Shown here in pieces: positions 43,594-52,209 of a DNA stretch of 64,000 bases. The translations under genes were made by a program, and so were the position numbers. The DNA comes from Gemmatimonadales bacterium (GTDB lineage: Bacteria > Krumholzibacteriota > Krumholzibacteriia > LZORAL124-64-63), in contig JAHOYV010000052.1 of the NCBI GenBank assembly GCA_019038745.1, forward strand, positions 40,160 to 104,159, in the 5' to 3' direction. Below the pieces are notes generated by a model, which was given only the letters and a program-made list of their open reading frames with translations, had not been told where the DNA came from and did no database searches. Each line of letters begins with the position of its first letter. Positions within the stretch are counted from its first letter, which is position 1.

Positions 43594-44145
43594 TCAGAAC
43601 CAATCCAGGTCAGCCAACTCAGGGATTCGACCCTGAAGTTCGTCTCCGATATCCTGTAACTCCTGGACCCATTCCTCCAGCTCCTCGGCCGCTTCCTCGA
43701 TGCCCTCGGCGGCAAATTCGATACTTTCCGCCTCTTCCTCGATCTCCTCTTCCAAATCATCGACATCGTAATCAGGGGACAAAAGACGCAGTACCTTGCC
43801 GATTGCCGAAATTCCAAGGGCGGCCCCATGGACTCCAAGGCGGGCTCCGACAACACCCAATTCCCGGGCTGCTTCTTCGATTTTCTCGGCCTTTTCATAA
43901 TAGGCTTCAAGGACTTTTCGGTCCTTCCGGTCGGTCTGGATCTCCTTGCCGTCGACGTAAAGTTCCAGCTGGGCCGTGATCTCCACGATGCCCCCGGGGC
44001 GGCTATCGTTATCAACCACCAGGGTGCTTCCCTCGAAGTCCAAATGAAGATTGTCGTTATCGATTTGGAGATGGCCGGCCAGGGAAGAACCGGCGGTAAT
44101 CAGGATAAGCATCAAAGTGAATGGAAAAAACTGGCGCGTTCTCAT
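43594..44145 (-). CDS. Acidic secreted protein with C-terminal coiled coil
   Basis: 183 residues with a signal peptide ending 'GSSLAG'. The mature N-terminal half is short beta strands ('LQIDNDNLHLDFEGSTLVVDNDS'), and the C-terminal 60 residues are extremely rich in Glu and Asp ('DLEEEIEEEAESIEF'), predicting a coiled coil. There is some resemblance to DUF2884 (YggN) proteins, but not enough for a call. GGAGG lies five bases before the ATG. Function unknown. Confidence 0.72.
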   Translation of the reverse strand: MRTRQFFPFTLMLILITAGSSLAGHLQIDNDNLHLDFEGSTLVVDNDSRPGGIVEITAQLELYVDGKEIQTDRKDRKVLEAYYEKAEKIEEAARELGVVGARLGVHGAALGISAIGKVLRLLSPDYDVDDLEEEIEEEAESIEFAAEGIEEAAEELEEWVQELQDIGDELQGRIPELADLDWF

Positions 44146-44223
44146 TTCATCCTCCGGATTCGGGTTGCGTCGGGCAAAGTCCCTACGCCAGAAGAGAAAT
44201 CAAGTTGCACCCTTTCGGTCCGG

Positions 44224-44261
44224 AATAAAATCAGGCCCGTCTCCCAGCGGAAACGGGCCTG
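44224..44261 (-). terminator. Intrinsic terminator after porB
   Basis: On the minus strand, CAGGCCCGT/ACGGGCCTG (44261-44253 with 44240-44232) with a 12-base loop, followed by ATTTTATT. Confidence 0.8.
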
Positions 44262-44300
44262 TGTCACAACCATCAAGTTTGGACACGAAGAGCGCCTTCC

Positions 44301-45239
44301 CTAGGCGTCCTTGGTCTCCAGCTTCAACAGCTTCTCCCACTCGGCGTCGACATGCTGTTGGATTTGTTCCAGCATATTCTCGTTGCCGGGACGGAACAGG
44401 TGCTTGAAACGACCCTGCTGCTTGAGCCAGGGCTCGATCGGCGCACGTTCCTTGGGCTTCTGGTTGATCTTGTAGATGCCGTTCTCGACCTCGAACAAGG
44501 GCCAGAAGTTGGACTCCACGGCTTCCTTGCACAACTGCATCCCAATGGCGGTATCGAAATGCCATCCTACGGGGCAAGGCATCAGGATATTCAGGAACGC
44601 CGGGCCATCCACAGCGAGTCCCTTTTCGACCTTGGCGGCCAGATCCTTCCAGTGGAAGGGAGTGGCCTGGGCCACGTAGGGAATATTGTGGGCGACCATG
44701 ATCTTGGTCAGATCCTTGCGATTCTGCTCCTTACCCTGCTTCACCGTGCCGGCCGGCGCGGTGGAAGTATGGGCCCCGAACGGGGTGGCGCTGGACCGCT
44801 GGATGCCGGTGTTCATGTAAGCTTCGTTGTCGTAGCAGAAGTACAACATGTTGTGGCCGCGTTCCATGGCCCCGGACAACGACTGGATGCCGATGTCGTA
44901 GGTCCCGCCGTCCCCACCGAAAGCGATGAAGTTCATCTTCTCACGCTCGCGCGGCAGATCGCCGTGCTTCTTCAGGGAACGAAATGCGGTTTCAACACCG
45001 CTGATGGTCGCGGCACAGTTCTCGAATGCCGTGTGGATGAACGAGGTCCTCCAGGCAGTGTACGGGAAGATGGTCGTAACCACTTCCATACACCCGGTGG
45101 CGCCACCCACGACGGTGTCCTTGCCCGCGGTCAACATGATCTGACGCAGGATGTTCGAGCCGGTGCAACCGGCACACGCGCGATGTCCTCCGGTAAGGAG
45201 TTCCTCTCGCTGGGTCAATTGCTTGAGATTGACAGCCAT
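44301..45239 (-). CDS. porB: Pyruvate:ferredoxin oxidoreductase, beta subunit
   Basis: Thiamine-diphosphate subunit of the four-subunit 2-oxoacid:ferredoxin oxidoreductase. 'HRACAGCTGS' and 'GATGCMEV' carry the proximal 4Fe-4S cysteines, and 'GGDGGTYDIG' with 'NEAYMNTGIQRS' forms the ThDP/Mg site. I chose ATG 45239 (312 residues), with AAGGAGG seven bases before it. It is last in the porG-porD-porA-porB order and is followed by a terminator. The length and motifs fit pyruvate; other 2-oxoacids are possible. Confidence 0.92.
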   Translation of the reverse strand: MAVNLKQLTQREELLTGGHRACAGCTGSNILRQIMLTAGKDTVVGGATGCMEVVTTIFPYTAWRTSFIHTAFENCAATISGVETAFRSLKKHGDLPREREKMNFIAFGGDGGTYDIGIQSLSGAMERGHNMLYFCYDNEAYMNTGIQRSSATPFGAHTSTAPAGTVKQGKEQNRKDLTKIMVAHNIPYVAQATPFHWKDLAAKVEKGLAVDGPAFLNILMPCPVGWHFDTAIGMQLCKEAVESNFWPLFEVENGIYKINQKPKERAPIEPWLKQQGRFKHLFRPGNENMLEQIQQHVDAEWEKLLKLETKDA

Positions 45240-45255
45240 TTTGGTTCCTCCTTTC

Positions 45256-46431
45256 CTAGGACCTGATACCCAGGAGACTGATTTGCTTGGGTTCCTCGCC
45301 CGCGGCGACTTTCTGCAGATCATTGATCACGGTCTCGACCTGGTGCAGATCGAAATCGCGGCCGCCGAGTCCGTAGATGTAGTTGAACAGCGGGACCTGC
45401 TGGCCGTACATGGCCGAACGGATCTCGATGAACACCGGACCCCCTTGACCACCGAAAACCGCGCTGCGATCCAGGATAGCCACTGCCTTGCGGCCGGCGA
45501 GTTTACCGGCGATGTACTCCACCGGGAAGGGACGGAACATGCGGATCTTCAGCAGACCCACCTTGACGCCCTTCTCCCGGTATTCGTCGATAACGTCCTT
45601 GGCCGTGCCCGCGCTGGAGCCCAGAATGACCATCACCATCTCGGCGTCGTCCATCTTGTACTCTTCGCAGAAATCGTAGGTACGACCGGTCATCGCGCCG
45701 AATTCCTCGCTGACCTTCTGGACCACTCCGGGCACCTTGTCGTAGGCTGCCAACTGGCTGGCCTTGTGCTCAAAGTAGTAATCCGTCAGATCAAGTGGGC
45801 CGACCGTGATCGGGTTCTCCGGATCCAGGAGCGTGTAGGCATGCTTGTACTTGCCGATGAAATCGTAGGCAGCATCATCGGGCAGCATCTTCAGGGCATC
45901 GGCCGTGTGGCTGATGATGAAGCCGTCGTAGTTGACCATCGCCGGCAACCGGACATCCATGTGCTCGGCAATGCGCCAGGCCATGATCCCGTTGTCGTAG
46001 GCCTCCTGGGCGTTCTCGCTGAACAAGTGAATCCAGCCCGCGTCTCGTCCACCCATTGAATCGGAGTGGTCGCAGTGGATGTTGATGTTACCACTGAGGG
46101 CACGGTTGACCATTCCCATACAGATGGGCAGCCGCAGTGAAGCCGCGATGTACACGACCTCCCACATCAAGGCAAAGCCCGCGCTGCTGGTGGCGGTGAA
46201 GGTACGGGCACCGGCGGCGGCCGAACCCACCGCGGCGCTCATGGCCGAGTGTTCACTCTCGACCAAGATCATTTCCGTCGTCGATTCGCCGTTGGCGACG
46301 AATTCGGCGTACTTGTGCATCATCTCGGTTTGGGGCGTGATCGGGAATGCGGCAGCCACATGGGGCTTGGCCTGCTTGAAGGCATAAGCCACCGCCTCGT
46401 TCCCGGACAGCGCCACGAGTTTCTGTTCCAT
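45256..46431 (-). CDS. porA: Pyruvate:ferredoxin oxidoreductase, alpha subunit
   Basis: 391 residues. The N-terminal pyrimidine-binding domain has 'SGNEAVAYAFKQAKPHVAAAFPITPQTEMMH', and 'VESEHSAMSAAVGSAAAGARTFTATSSAGFALMWE' is the hallmark of the alpha subunit. The C-terminal domain has 'LLKIRMFRPFPVEYI' and 'GGQGGPVFIE'. It separates porD (upstream) from porB (downstream) by short gaps. The enzyme oxidises pyruvate to acetyl-CoA with reduction of ferredoxin, which points to anaerobic metabolism or a ferredoxin-based electron economy. Confidence 0.94.
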   Translation of the reverse strand: MEQKLVALSGNEAVAYAFKQAKPHVAAAFPITPQTEMMHKYAEFVANGESTTEMILVESEHSAMSAAVGSAAAGARTFTATSSAGFALMWEVVYIAASLRLPICMGMVNRALSGNINIHCDHSDSMGGRDAGWIHLFSENAQEAYDNGIMAWRIAEHMDVRLPAMVNYDGFIISHTADALKMLPDDAAYDFIGKYKHAYTLLDPENPITVGPLDLTDYYFEHKASQLAAYDKVPGVVQKVSEEFGAMTGRTYDFCEEYKMDDAEMVMVILGSSAGTAKDVIDEYREKGVKVGLLKIRMFRPFPVEYIAGKLAGRKAVAILDRSAVFGGQGGPVFIEIRSAMYGQQVPLFNYIYGLGGRDFDLHQVETVINDLQKVAAGEEPKQISLLGIRS

Positions 46432-46457
46432 GACTCTATATCCTTTCCGGCGAGTGC

Positions 46458-46766
46458 CTATTTCTCTTCACGGACCATGACCAGCGCCGACTTGCCCTTC
46501 TTGGCAGGCGGGCATTCCAGGGCACAGATACCGCAACCCTTGCAGTGTTCCAGGATGATCCCCTTCATAATGGGCTTATCACCTGAGGTATCGATCTCGA
46601 TGGCAGAATCGGGGCAGTAGATCCAGCAGAACATGCAGTGGATGCAGTTCTCCTCGACGAACTCGGGAACGAAGGTACGCCAATCACCGGTCTGGTAATC
46701 ATGGGCGTTCCCCGACTCCCTGATGATCCCGCCTTCGTGCAGTTCGGAATTCTTCAGAAAACTCAT
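46458..46766 (-). CDS. porD: Pyruvate:ferredoxin oxidoreductase, delta subunit (2x4Fe-4S ferredoxin)
   Basis: 102 residues with two CxxCxxCxxxC(P) clusters: 'CIHCMFCWIYCP' and 'CKGCGICALECP'. It shuttles electrons from the ThDP site to external ferredoxin. Its ATG overlaps the porG stop (4 bases), and porA starts 26 bases downstream. Confidence 0.95.
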   Translation of the reverse strand: MSFLKNSELHEGGIIRESGNAHDYQTGDWRTFVPEFVEENCIHCMFCWIYCPDSAIEIDTSGDKPIMKGIILEHCKGCGICALECPPAKKGKSALVMVREEK

Positions 46767-47344
46767 TCTGACACCAACTCCTTGTTGGCGCGCTCCACGG
46801 CGGCCACGTTCCCCTCGATCACTTTCTGGGAGAACTTGCTGCCCAGTTGCTTGACCAGGGAGGCGTTAAGGTCATCTACGGTCATCATGTCGTTGACCGC
46901 CAACAGGGCCCCGATCATGGGCATGTTGGGGATGGGCCGACCGATGGCATCCAGAGCGATTCCAGTGGCATCCACCGTGTGTACGGTGGCCCCGTCAACA
47001 CCCAGTTTTTTCCTGATGAAGGCCGGAGTCTCGGTGGTGTTGACCAGGAACACCGTGTCCTTCCCCGTGCCGGCGGTCACTCCGGCAGCCGGCGAATCCA
47101 GCAGGGATGGATCCAGAACGATGACGATTCCCGGGTGTTCGATCATGCAGTGTCTGCGCACCGGGGTATCGGAAATTCGAGTATAGCCCCGCATGGGAGC
47201 TCCGCGCCGCTCTGGACCATACTCGGGGAATCCCTGTCCGAATTTGCCCTTGTCCAGGACTGATTCGGCCAGGAACATGGCAGCCGTTTTGGCCCCCTGC
47301 CCACCCCGCGCATGCCAGCGGATTTCAACCATCTGACCTGCCAT
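46763..47344 (-). CDS. porG: Pyruvate:ferredoxin oxidoreductase, gamma subunit
   Basis: 193 residues with 'EIRWHARGGQGAKTAA' at the N terminus and 'GPERRGAPMRGYTRIS', both typical of the gamma (CoA-binding/stabilising) subunit. I chose ATG 47344 with GGAG eight bases before it. First gene of porGDAB; the 128-base gap to divergent aroB must hold both promoters, though I saw no strong match. Confidence 0.93.
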   Translation of the reverse strand: MAGQMVEIRWHARGGQGAKTAAMFLAESVLDKGKFGQGFPEYGPERRGAPMRGYTRISDTPVRRHCMIEHPGIVIVLDPSLLDSPAAGVTAGTGKDTVFLVNTTETPAFIRKKLGVDGATVHTVDATGIALDAIGRPIPNMPMIGALLAVNDMMTVDDLNASLVKQLGSKFSQKVIEGNVAAVERANKELVSE

Positions 47345-47472
47345 TGAAAACACTCCTTTGATGGAAATCCTGGGTCCGGGGGTGTAAGATTAGAAAGCCC
47401 CGGAGCTTGAAAAGTAGCCCACTCCAGCAAGTGAGACAAGGGAAACCCTGCTACTGGAAATGGTGTTTGAGC

Positions 47473-48609
47473 ATGCAGGATAAATCTCAAATCATCGAAA
47501 TGAACCTAGGCGGCTTCAGTAGCCGGTACATCCTTGGTCCCCTGGCCTGCCTGGATCTGAAGCTGTTTGTGGACGCGCCGCCTCCGGTATACGTCATCGA
47601 TCGAACAGTAGCCGAACTCCACTCCCCCTGGCTGGAAACCATCCAAGCCGAATGCCAGGGAAGCAGCGGGGAGATATTCCTGCTACCTCCGGGCGAACAG
47701 GCAAAAACCCCGGCGGTCCTGGAATCAGTCTACAAATGGCTGGCCGATAGAGCCCTCACGCGCGAGGGCACACTCGTTGGAGTAGGCGGAGGCGCTACCC
47801 TGGATTTGGCCGGCTTGGCGGCTGCGACGTGGCGACGGGGCGTGAACTTTGTGGCCTTGCCCACCACGCTGTTGGCGATGGTGGACGCATCCATCGGGGG
47901 CAAGACAGGGATCAACACCGCCGGTCTGAAAAATCCCGTGGGCTGTTTTCATCCGGCCTCAGGGATCCTGGCCGACTGCGGGTTCCTGGCCACCTTGCCC
48001 CGACGGCGCTGGCAGGAAGGCATGGCGGAGTTGATTAAAACCGCTGCATTGGGCGATCCACGACTCTTCGCAGAGCTTCACCGATCCCGCAGCAAACTTT
48101 CAGCATACCTGGCTGACGGTTCGGAACTGGAATCAGTGACGGGTATCCTGGGGTCGCTGCCCTGGCGGGAATGGATCGGCCGAGCAGCGGCGGTGAAGGC
48201 TCGCATCGTTACGGTGGATTTCAGGGAAAAAGGGCCCAGGAAAGCCTTGAATCTGGGGCACACCCTGGGGCATGCCCTGGAAGCCCACAGCATGGCGCAC
48301 GGCCGTGACCTGGGCCATGGACAGGCCGTGGCCATCGGCATGGCAGTGGTGTTCCGAATCGCCGCCGAAAGGGGAACCTGCCCCCTGGCATCGGCGGTCC
48401 AGTTGCTGGAAATCCTGGAGGCCTGCGGATTGCCGGTTACTTATCCCGAACCATCCACGGATGAGCTGGAGAAGCTATTGAGTGCAGACAAAAAGACATC
48501 CGCCCGGGCAGGGTTACGTTGGATCCTGCCCGAGCGGATCGGAAAAATGGATCTCGACGGTCAAGTGAGCACCGCTGAAATCATAAAGTGGCTGAACCCG
48601 GGTTATTGA
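47473..48609 (+). CDS. aroB: 3-dehydroquinate synthase (AroB-family)
   Basis: The protein converts DAHP to 3-dehydroquinate in the shikimate pathway. 'GVGGGATLDLAGLAAATWRRG', 'LPTTLLAMVDASIGGKTGIN' and 'AELIKTAALGD' are family motifs, and zinc ligands come from 'HTLGHALEAH'. 378 residues. The usual GGGVVGD is GGGATLD here, so a related cyclase (sugar cyclitol synthase) is a minor alternative. The start at ATG 47473 has a weak ribosome site; the frame is open 22 codons further upstream. No other aro genes are nearby. Confidence 0.88.
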   Translation: MQDKSQIIEMNLGGFSSRYILGPLACLDLKLFVDAPPPVYVIDRTVAELHSPWLETIQAECQGSSGEIFLLPPGEQAKTPAVLESVYKWLADRALTREGTLVGVGGGATLDLAGLAAATWRRGVNFVALPTTLLAMVDASIGGKTGINTAGLKNPVGCFHPASGILADCGFLATLPRRRWQEGMAELIKTAALGDPRLFAELHRSRSKLSAYLADGSELESVTGILGSLPWREWIGRAAAVKARIVTVDFREKGPRKALNLGHTLGHALEAHSMAHGRDLGHGQAVAIGMAVVFRIAAERGTCPLASAVQLLEILEACGLPVTYPEPSTDELEKLLSADKKTSARAGLRWILPERIGKMDLDGQVSTAEIIKWLNPGY

Positions 48610-48622
48610 GCCCGGGCCGAAC

Positions 48623-51600
48623 CTATTTGGCCAGAACCATTTTTGCGGTCTTGGCCATCGTTCCATCGGTCATCCTGGCGAAGTACACACCAGCAGCCGC
48701 TATTCCTCCCCGGTCATCCCGACCGTTCCAAATAACGGAATGGTTTCCCGCTTCCATCGACCCGGAGACCAACTCCCGCACCAGACGACCCCGGATATCG
48801 AAGACTTCCAGGCAAATGTGGCCGGTACGGGGTACATCGAAAGAGATCCGCGCCATTGGGTTGAAGGGGTTGGGAGCTATCTCGCGAATGGCCAAAACAG
48901 TGGGCAGGGAATCGGCCACCGGAGAGCCTCCTGCACCATCGGTCCAAGCCCGATCCGAGAACCCGCTGCTATGACCCTCCGTATCAACCGCCACCACTAT
49001 GTAGTAACAATCGTGGGGTGGAGTGTCCTCAAACTGTACAGTGGGATGATCCACAATCGACGACACTTTTTCGACCGAAGGCACAAAAACAGCATTGGTG
49101 TCCCGATACACCACGTAGTGATCCAGGTCGGGTTCGGCCCCCGGATTCCAGGTTAGTCTAAACTGGCCTGACCCGAGAGATGCAACCGCCGCGCCGGCCA
49201 CAACAGCCGGAGCAACCATTTCAGCACCAGGCCCTCCAAACAGGCCGATGTCGGCCCGGGACCCGTCAGGGTCCAGACAGGCAGGATCATCCACACCGCG
49301 GTCAAGGCAGGGGGAGTGCGCGGCCAACCCGACATCTCCACCCGGCTGATCCACGAACAGGGGATCCAGGCTCAGGTCGTTGACCCCCGGAACCAGAGCA
49401 AAGTAATCTCCGTCCGGGTTGTTCCACACATTGTTGTAATCGGCCTCGAACTCGGTTCCGGTGACCAGCAGGCCCCCACCGGGGTTCTCCATCACGATAT
49501 TGTTCCGGATCACAAGAGACCCTGTGGAAAAAATTCCCAGGCCACCGACCGATGGAGCGGTGTTGTTATCAAACAAACAGTTCTCAATCACTCCGCCGGC
49601 GTTGTTGCCATAGAGCCCTCCGCCCATAACTCCGGCATGATTGCCAGTCATCCGCACGTTGTGCAGAACCAGGTCACCCGAAGCTGAGAACACCCCACCA
49701 CCATTACCCGAACCCGCTAGATTGTTTTCCAAAATGCAATTGGCCAAGTCCAGGCTCGAGGAAGTCAAATGGAAGGCCCCACCCTCGTTCAGTGCTCTGT
49801 TGTTCCGAATCACAACCCCGTTCATGGTCACCGTACTGTTCTCAGCCCAGACGCCGCTGCCGAAGGCGGACCCTCCGTTGTTAATCAGGGAACCTCCGGT
49901 CAGGTTCAGGGTCGAATCTTCCACCTGGAAACACGCTCCAGTGAAAGTAGACAGGCTGTCGCTGCAGGAGTTGCCGTAGAACAGGCAGTCAGTGAAAGTG
50001 GCAACGGCTCCATCCAGAACGGCCACGGCTCCCCCGTTGCTGGCGATATTACCGGTGAATTCACAATCCTGGACCACCGGTTGGCCACCCATGAAACAGA
50101 TGGCACCACCAAATCCCGTATCAAGGCCAAGATCCGCATAGTTATCCTCAAATATACAATTGGTGATCCTTGGAGAGGCATTTATGGTGTAGATCGCCCC
50201 ACCGTGGTGCCCGGGAACCGGATCGGAATAGGAAGCCCCAACGCAGTCTTTGAAAGTAAAACCATCCACTCCGCCGAAATCACCGCTACCGCTGTAGAAG
50301 CGGATACCACCGCTACCGGAAATCAACCGAGTCGGATTGTTCACCGGATCCCGAGTGGAGAAAGTCTCGTCCCAGCCCCCGAACAGACGCACCGGATCAG
50401 TCACGGTGATCGCGCCGAAATAATCCCCGCCAACCACGTAGACCGAATCGGTGCCCGTGCAGGCCACCAGCGCGTCGGATATGGAATGGGCGGCAGTGGC
50501 CGGACTCTCGTAGGGCGCCGTATTGCTTCCGTTTGTGGAAACGTAACGAATTTTGTGGCCGACTATCTTCAGGTATCTCCTGGCAAACCCGAAGCCATCC
50601 TGGGTCCCGTTACTGGGAAATACAACCAGACTGCCGTAATCTGTACCCATGTTCGGAACGGAAAATTCATAGCTACCGGAATTTGGTATGTCCTCGGCGA
50701 TGAAGATATCATTGCACAAGCCGTCGATACCCATCCAGATGTCGACCGTAGACGTAGGATCACCCGAAGTATCCCAGTTCAGGGTAACCAACTCGTCTCC
50801 AATCAGATCCTCCAACCCGAAGGTCTGGTCCACAGAAACGACTACCGGGGGGGGTGTGTAGTTCATTTGCGTAACGCTGATGCCAACGTTGCCGGCCCCG
50901 TACTGTACCTCGATATAACCGCTTTCCCCGAAGCCGGCCCCCCAGCTGTTCTTGATGATCCAGGCACCCGCGCCGCCGCAGGCCCGATCATCGTAGCCTA
51001 CGATCAGCACCAGATGGTTAGTGCCGTAGCCCGGCACGTTGTAACACCCACCACCATAATTCTCGAACTCATAACCGGCGTCAATCGCAGTACAAACGGG
51101 TCCCACCTGGAGAGCCGTTTTAATCTGCTCGACATCGTTGGAAATGGACCGGTAACCCGTGATATGGGCGTAATCGAAGAAATTATCCTCTAAACAGGGA
51201 GCCGCCGGTGGGTCCGTTGAGAGGTAGGGGTGGCAATCTTCCAACACACCGCCATAATTCTGCCAGATATAGTAGGAAGCCACCGCCCAACCACCACCGC
51301 AGCCTGCTCCGTAAGGGTTGCAGGAAATGGACTGCTGTTCGGAAAGATCAACCTCAACTCCGTAGTAAATTTTGATGAAGGCTTCCATCTCACCCGTTGC
51401 GGCAAAGGCCCAGCAGGACCCGCAGGAACCCTGGTTTTTGACAGGAGTGATCCCGTCCACATTCCTCCAATCCAGGCTACTCGGCAGCTCCGCCTTGTTG
51501 ACGGGAAGAATCTGCAAATGCGCTTCCAGTTCTTTTTCATAACCGGGAGGAGGCGCGTACCCTCTCAGATTGGCCCGCTCTTCGGGCGTACGGGATCGGA

Positions 51601-51790
51601 TAAAAGTGTCATCCAACTCAAAGGTCCAGTTTTCCCGAATCGCTCTCTGACGCAACTCCACGATATCCGAGTGATCGGCAGCCAAAGCCGCCCCCAGGGG
51701 AACCGCCAGTAATCCGAAAAGGAGGAGAGTGGCAAAAACACGCAGAATCCGCCCCCCCGGGGCCAAACTAAGATCATGTGAACGGATCAT
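48623..51790 (-). CDS. Giant secreted papain-family (C1A) protease with beta-helix and FlgD/T9SS-like C-terminal domain
   Basis: 1055 residues. Signal peptide (ends near 'GAALAAD'), a short propeptide, then a complete C1A domain: 'NQGSCGSCWAF' with C126, H259 in 'TNHLVLIVGYDD' and N281 in 'IIKNSWG'. Then a linker domain and a right-handed beta-helix of polymorphic outer-membrane type repeats ('GGAI', 'GNxA', 'GGGVF'; about residues 430-830), a fibronectin-III-like domain, and a C-terminal FlgD-like sorting domain ('APNPFNP', 'VFDIRGRLVREL', 'GVYFARM'). A secreted, possibly surface-attached protease. AAAGG before ATG 51790. Confidence 0.88.
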   Translation of the reverse strand: MIRSHDLSLAPGGRILRVFATLLLFGLLAVPLGAALAADHSDIVELRQRAIRENWTFELDDTFIRSRTPEERANLRGYAPPPGYEKELEAHLQILPVNKAELPSSLDWRNVDGITPVKNQGSCGSCWAFAATGEMEAFIKIYYGVEVDLSEQQSISCNPYGAGCGGGWAVASYYIWQNYGGVLEDCHPYLSTDPPAAPCLEDNFFDYAHITGYRSISNDVEQIKTALQVGPVCTAIDAGYEFENYGGGCYNVPGYGTNHLVLIVGYDDRACGGAGAWIIKNSWGAGFGESGYIEVQYGAGNVGISVTQMNYTPPPVVVSVDQTFGLEDLIGDELVTLNWDTSGDPTSTVDIWMGIDGLCNDIFIAEDIPNSGSYEFSVPNMGTDYGSLVVFPSNGTQDGFGFARRYLKIVGHKIRYVSTNGSNTAPYESPATAAHSISDALVACTGTDSVYVVGGDYFGAITVTDPVRLFGGWDETFSTRDPVNNPTRLISGSGGIRFYSGSGDFGGVDGFTFKDCVGASYSDPVPGHHGGAIYTINASPRITNCIFEDNYADLGLDTGFGGAICFMGGQPVVQDCEFTGNIASNGGAVAVLDGAVATFTDCLFYGNSCSDSLSTFTGACFQVEDSTLNLTGGSLINNGGSAFGSGVWAENSTVTMNGVVIRNNRALNEGGAFHLTSSSLDLANCILENNLAGSGNGGGVFSASGDLVLHNVRMTGNHAGVMGGGLYGNNAGGVIENCLFDNNTAPSVGGLGIFSTGSLVIRNNIVMENPGGGLLVTGTEFEADYNNVWNNPDGDYFALVPGVNDLSLDPLFVDQPGGDVGLAAHSPCLDRGVDDPACLDPDGSRADIGLFGGPGAEMVAPAVVAGAAVASLGSGQFRLTWNPGAEPDLDHYVVYRDTNAVFVPSVEKVSSIVDHPTVQFEDTPPHDCYYIVVAVDTEGHSSGFSDRAWTDGAGGSPVADSLPTVLAIREIAPNPFNPMARISFDVPRTGHICLEVFDIRGRLVRELVSGSMEAGNHSVIWNGRDDRGGIAAAGVYFARMTDGTMAKTAKMVLAK

Positions 51791-51911
51791 TTCACTACCT
51801 TTCCTGCGAAAATTCAATTCAGAGCGAGGAGTTTACCGAGCCGCATCCATTGTTGCCCTCGGCTTTCCAGGGCAACGCTGCGGCAATAATTTCAGGGTTA
51901 ATCAGGGCTTA

Positions 51912-51940
51912 AGTATACCAGATTTTGGGCTCTGAGACAA
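51912..51940 (-). promoter_or_regulatory. Promoter of the papain-like gene, overlapping an inverted repeat
   Basis: On the minus strand TTGTCT (51940-51935) and TATACT (51917-51912) are 17 bases apart. The -35 box lies inside an inverted repeat GACAATT/AATTGTC (51936-51942 with 51953-51959), which could be an operator. The divergent gap 51791-52209 holds this promoter, the candidate plus-strand promoter and otherwise no recognised gene. Confidence 0.55.
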
Positions 51941-52134
51941 TTTATCATACTTAATTGTCATATTTCCATTTAACCATTTGCAATTCACACCTGTTCCTTG
52001 GAGACAGAAACACTCCCCTATCCAGGCTCCGGGGGACATTGCCCCATCCAGAGGTTGAACGTATATTCACCGCTCTTCCTTCACTTCACAGTTACCATTG
52101 TGCGGTCCAGCAAAGGGCAGAACCAAATTGCCTC

Positions 52135-52164
52135 TTGATAATTATGGGTCCTGAAGGATATTTT
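52135..52164 (+). promoter_or_regulatory. Candidate promoter of the PEGA/FGE-like lipoprotein
   Basis: TTGATA (52135-52140) and TATTTT (52159-52164) are 18 bases apart, about 45 bases before the ATG at 52210. Confidence 0.4.
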
Positions 52165-52209
52165 AATGGCGACCAGAAATTTCAAGTAATCGGTTTGGAG
52201 GCCAAAATA

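Noticed and set aside
48597..48616. CCCGGG palindromes between the aroB and papain-like gene stops
   Set aside because: Only a 6-bp stem without T tract; not convincing as a terminator.
49769..51193. 474-codon plus-strand frame opposite the papain-like gene
   Set aside because: Shadow frame created by the codon bias of the opposite gene.
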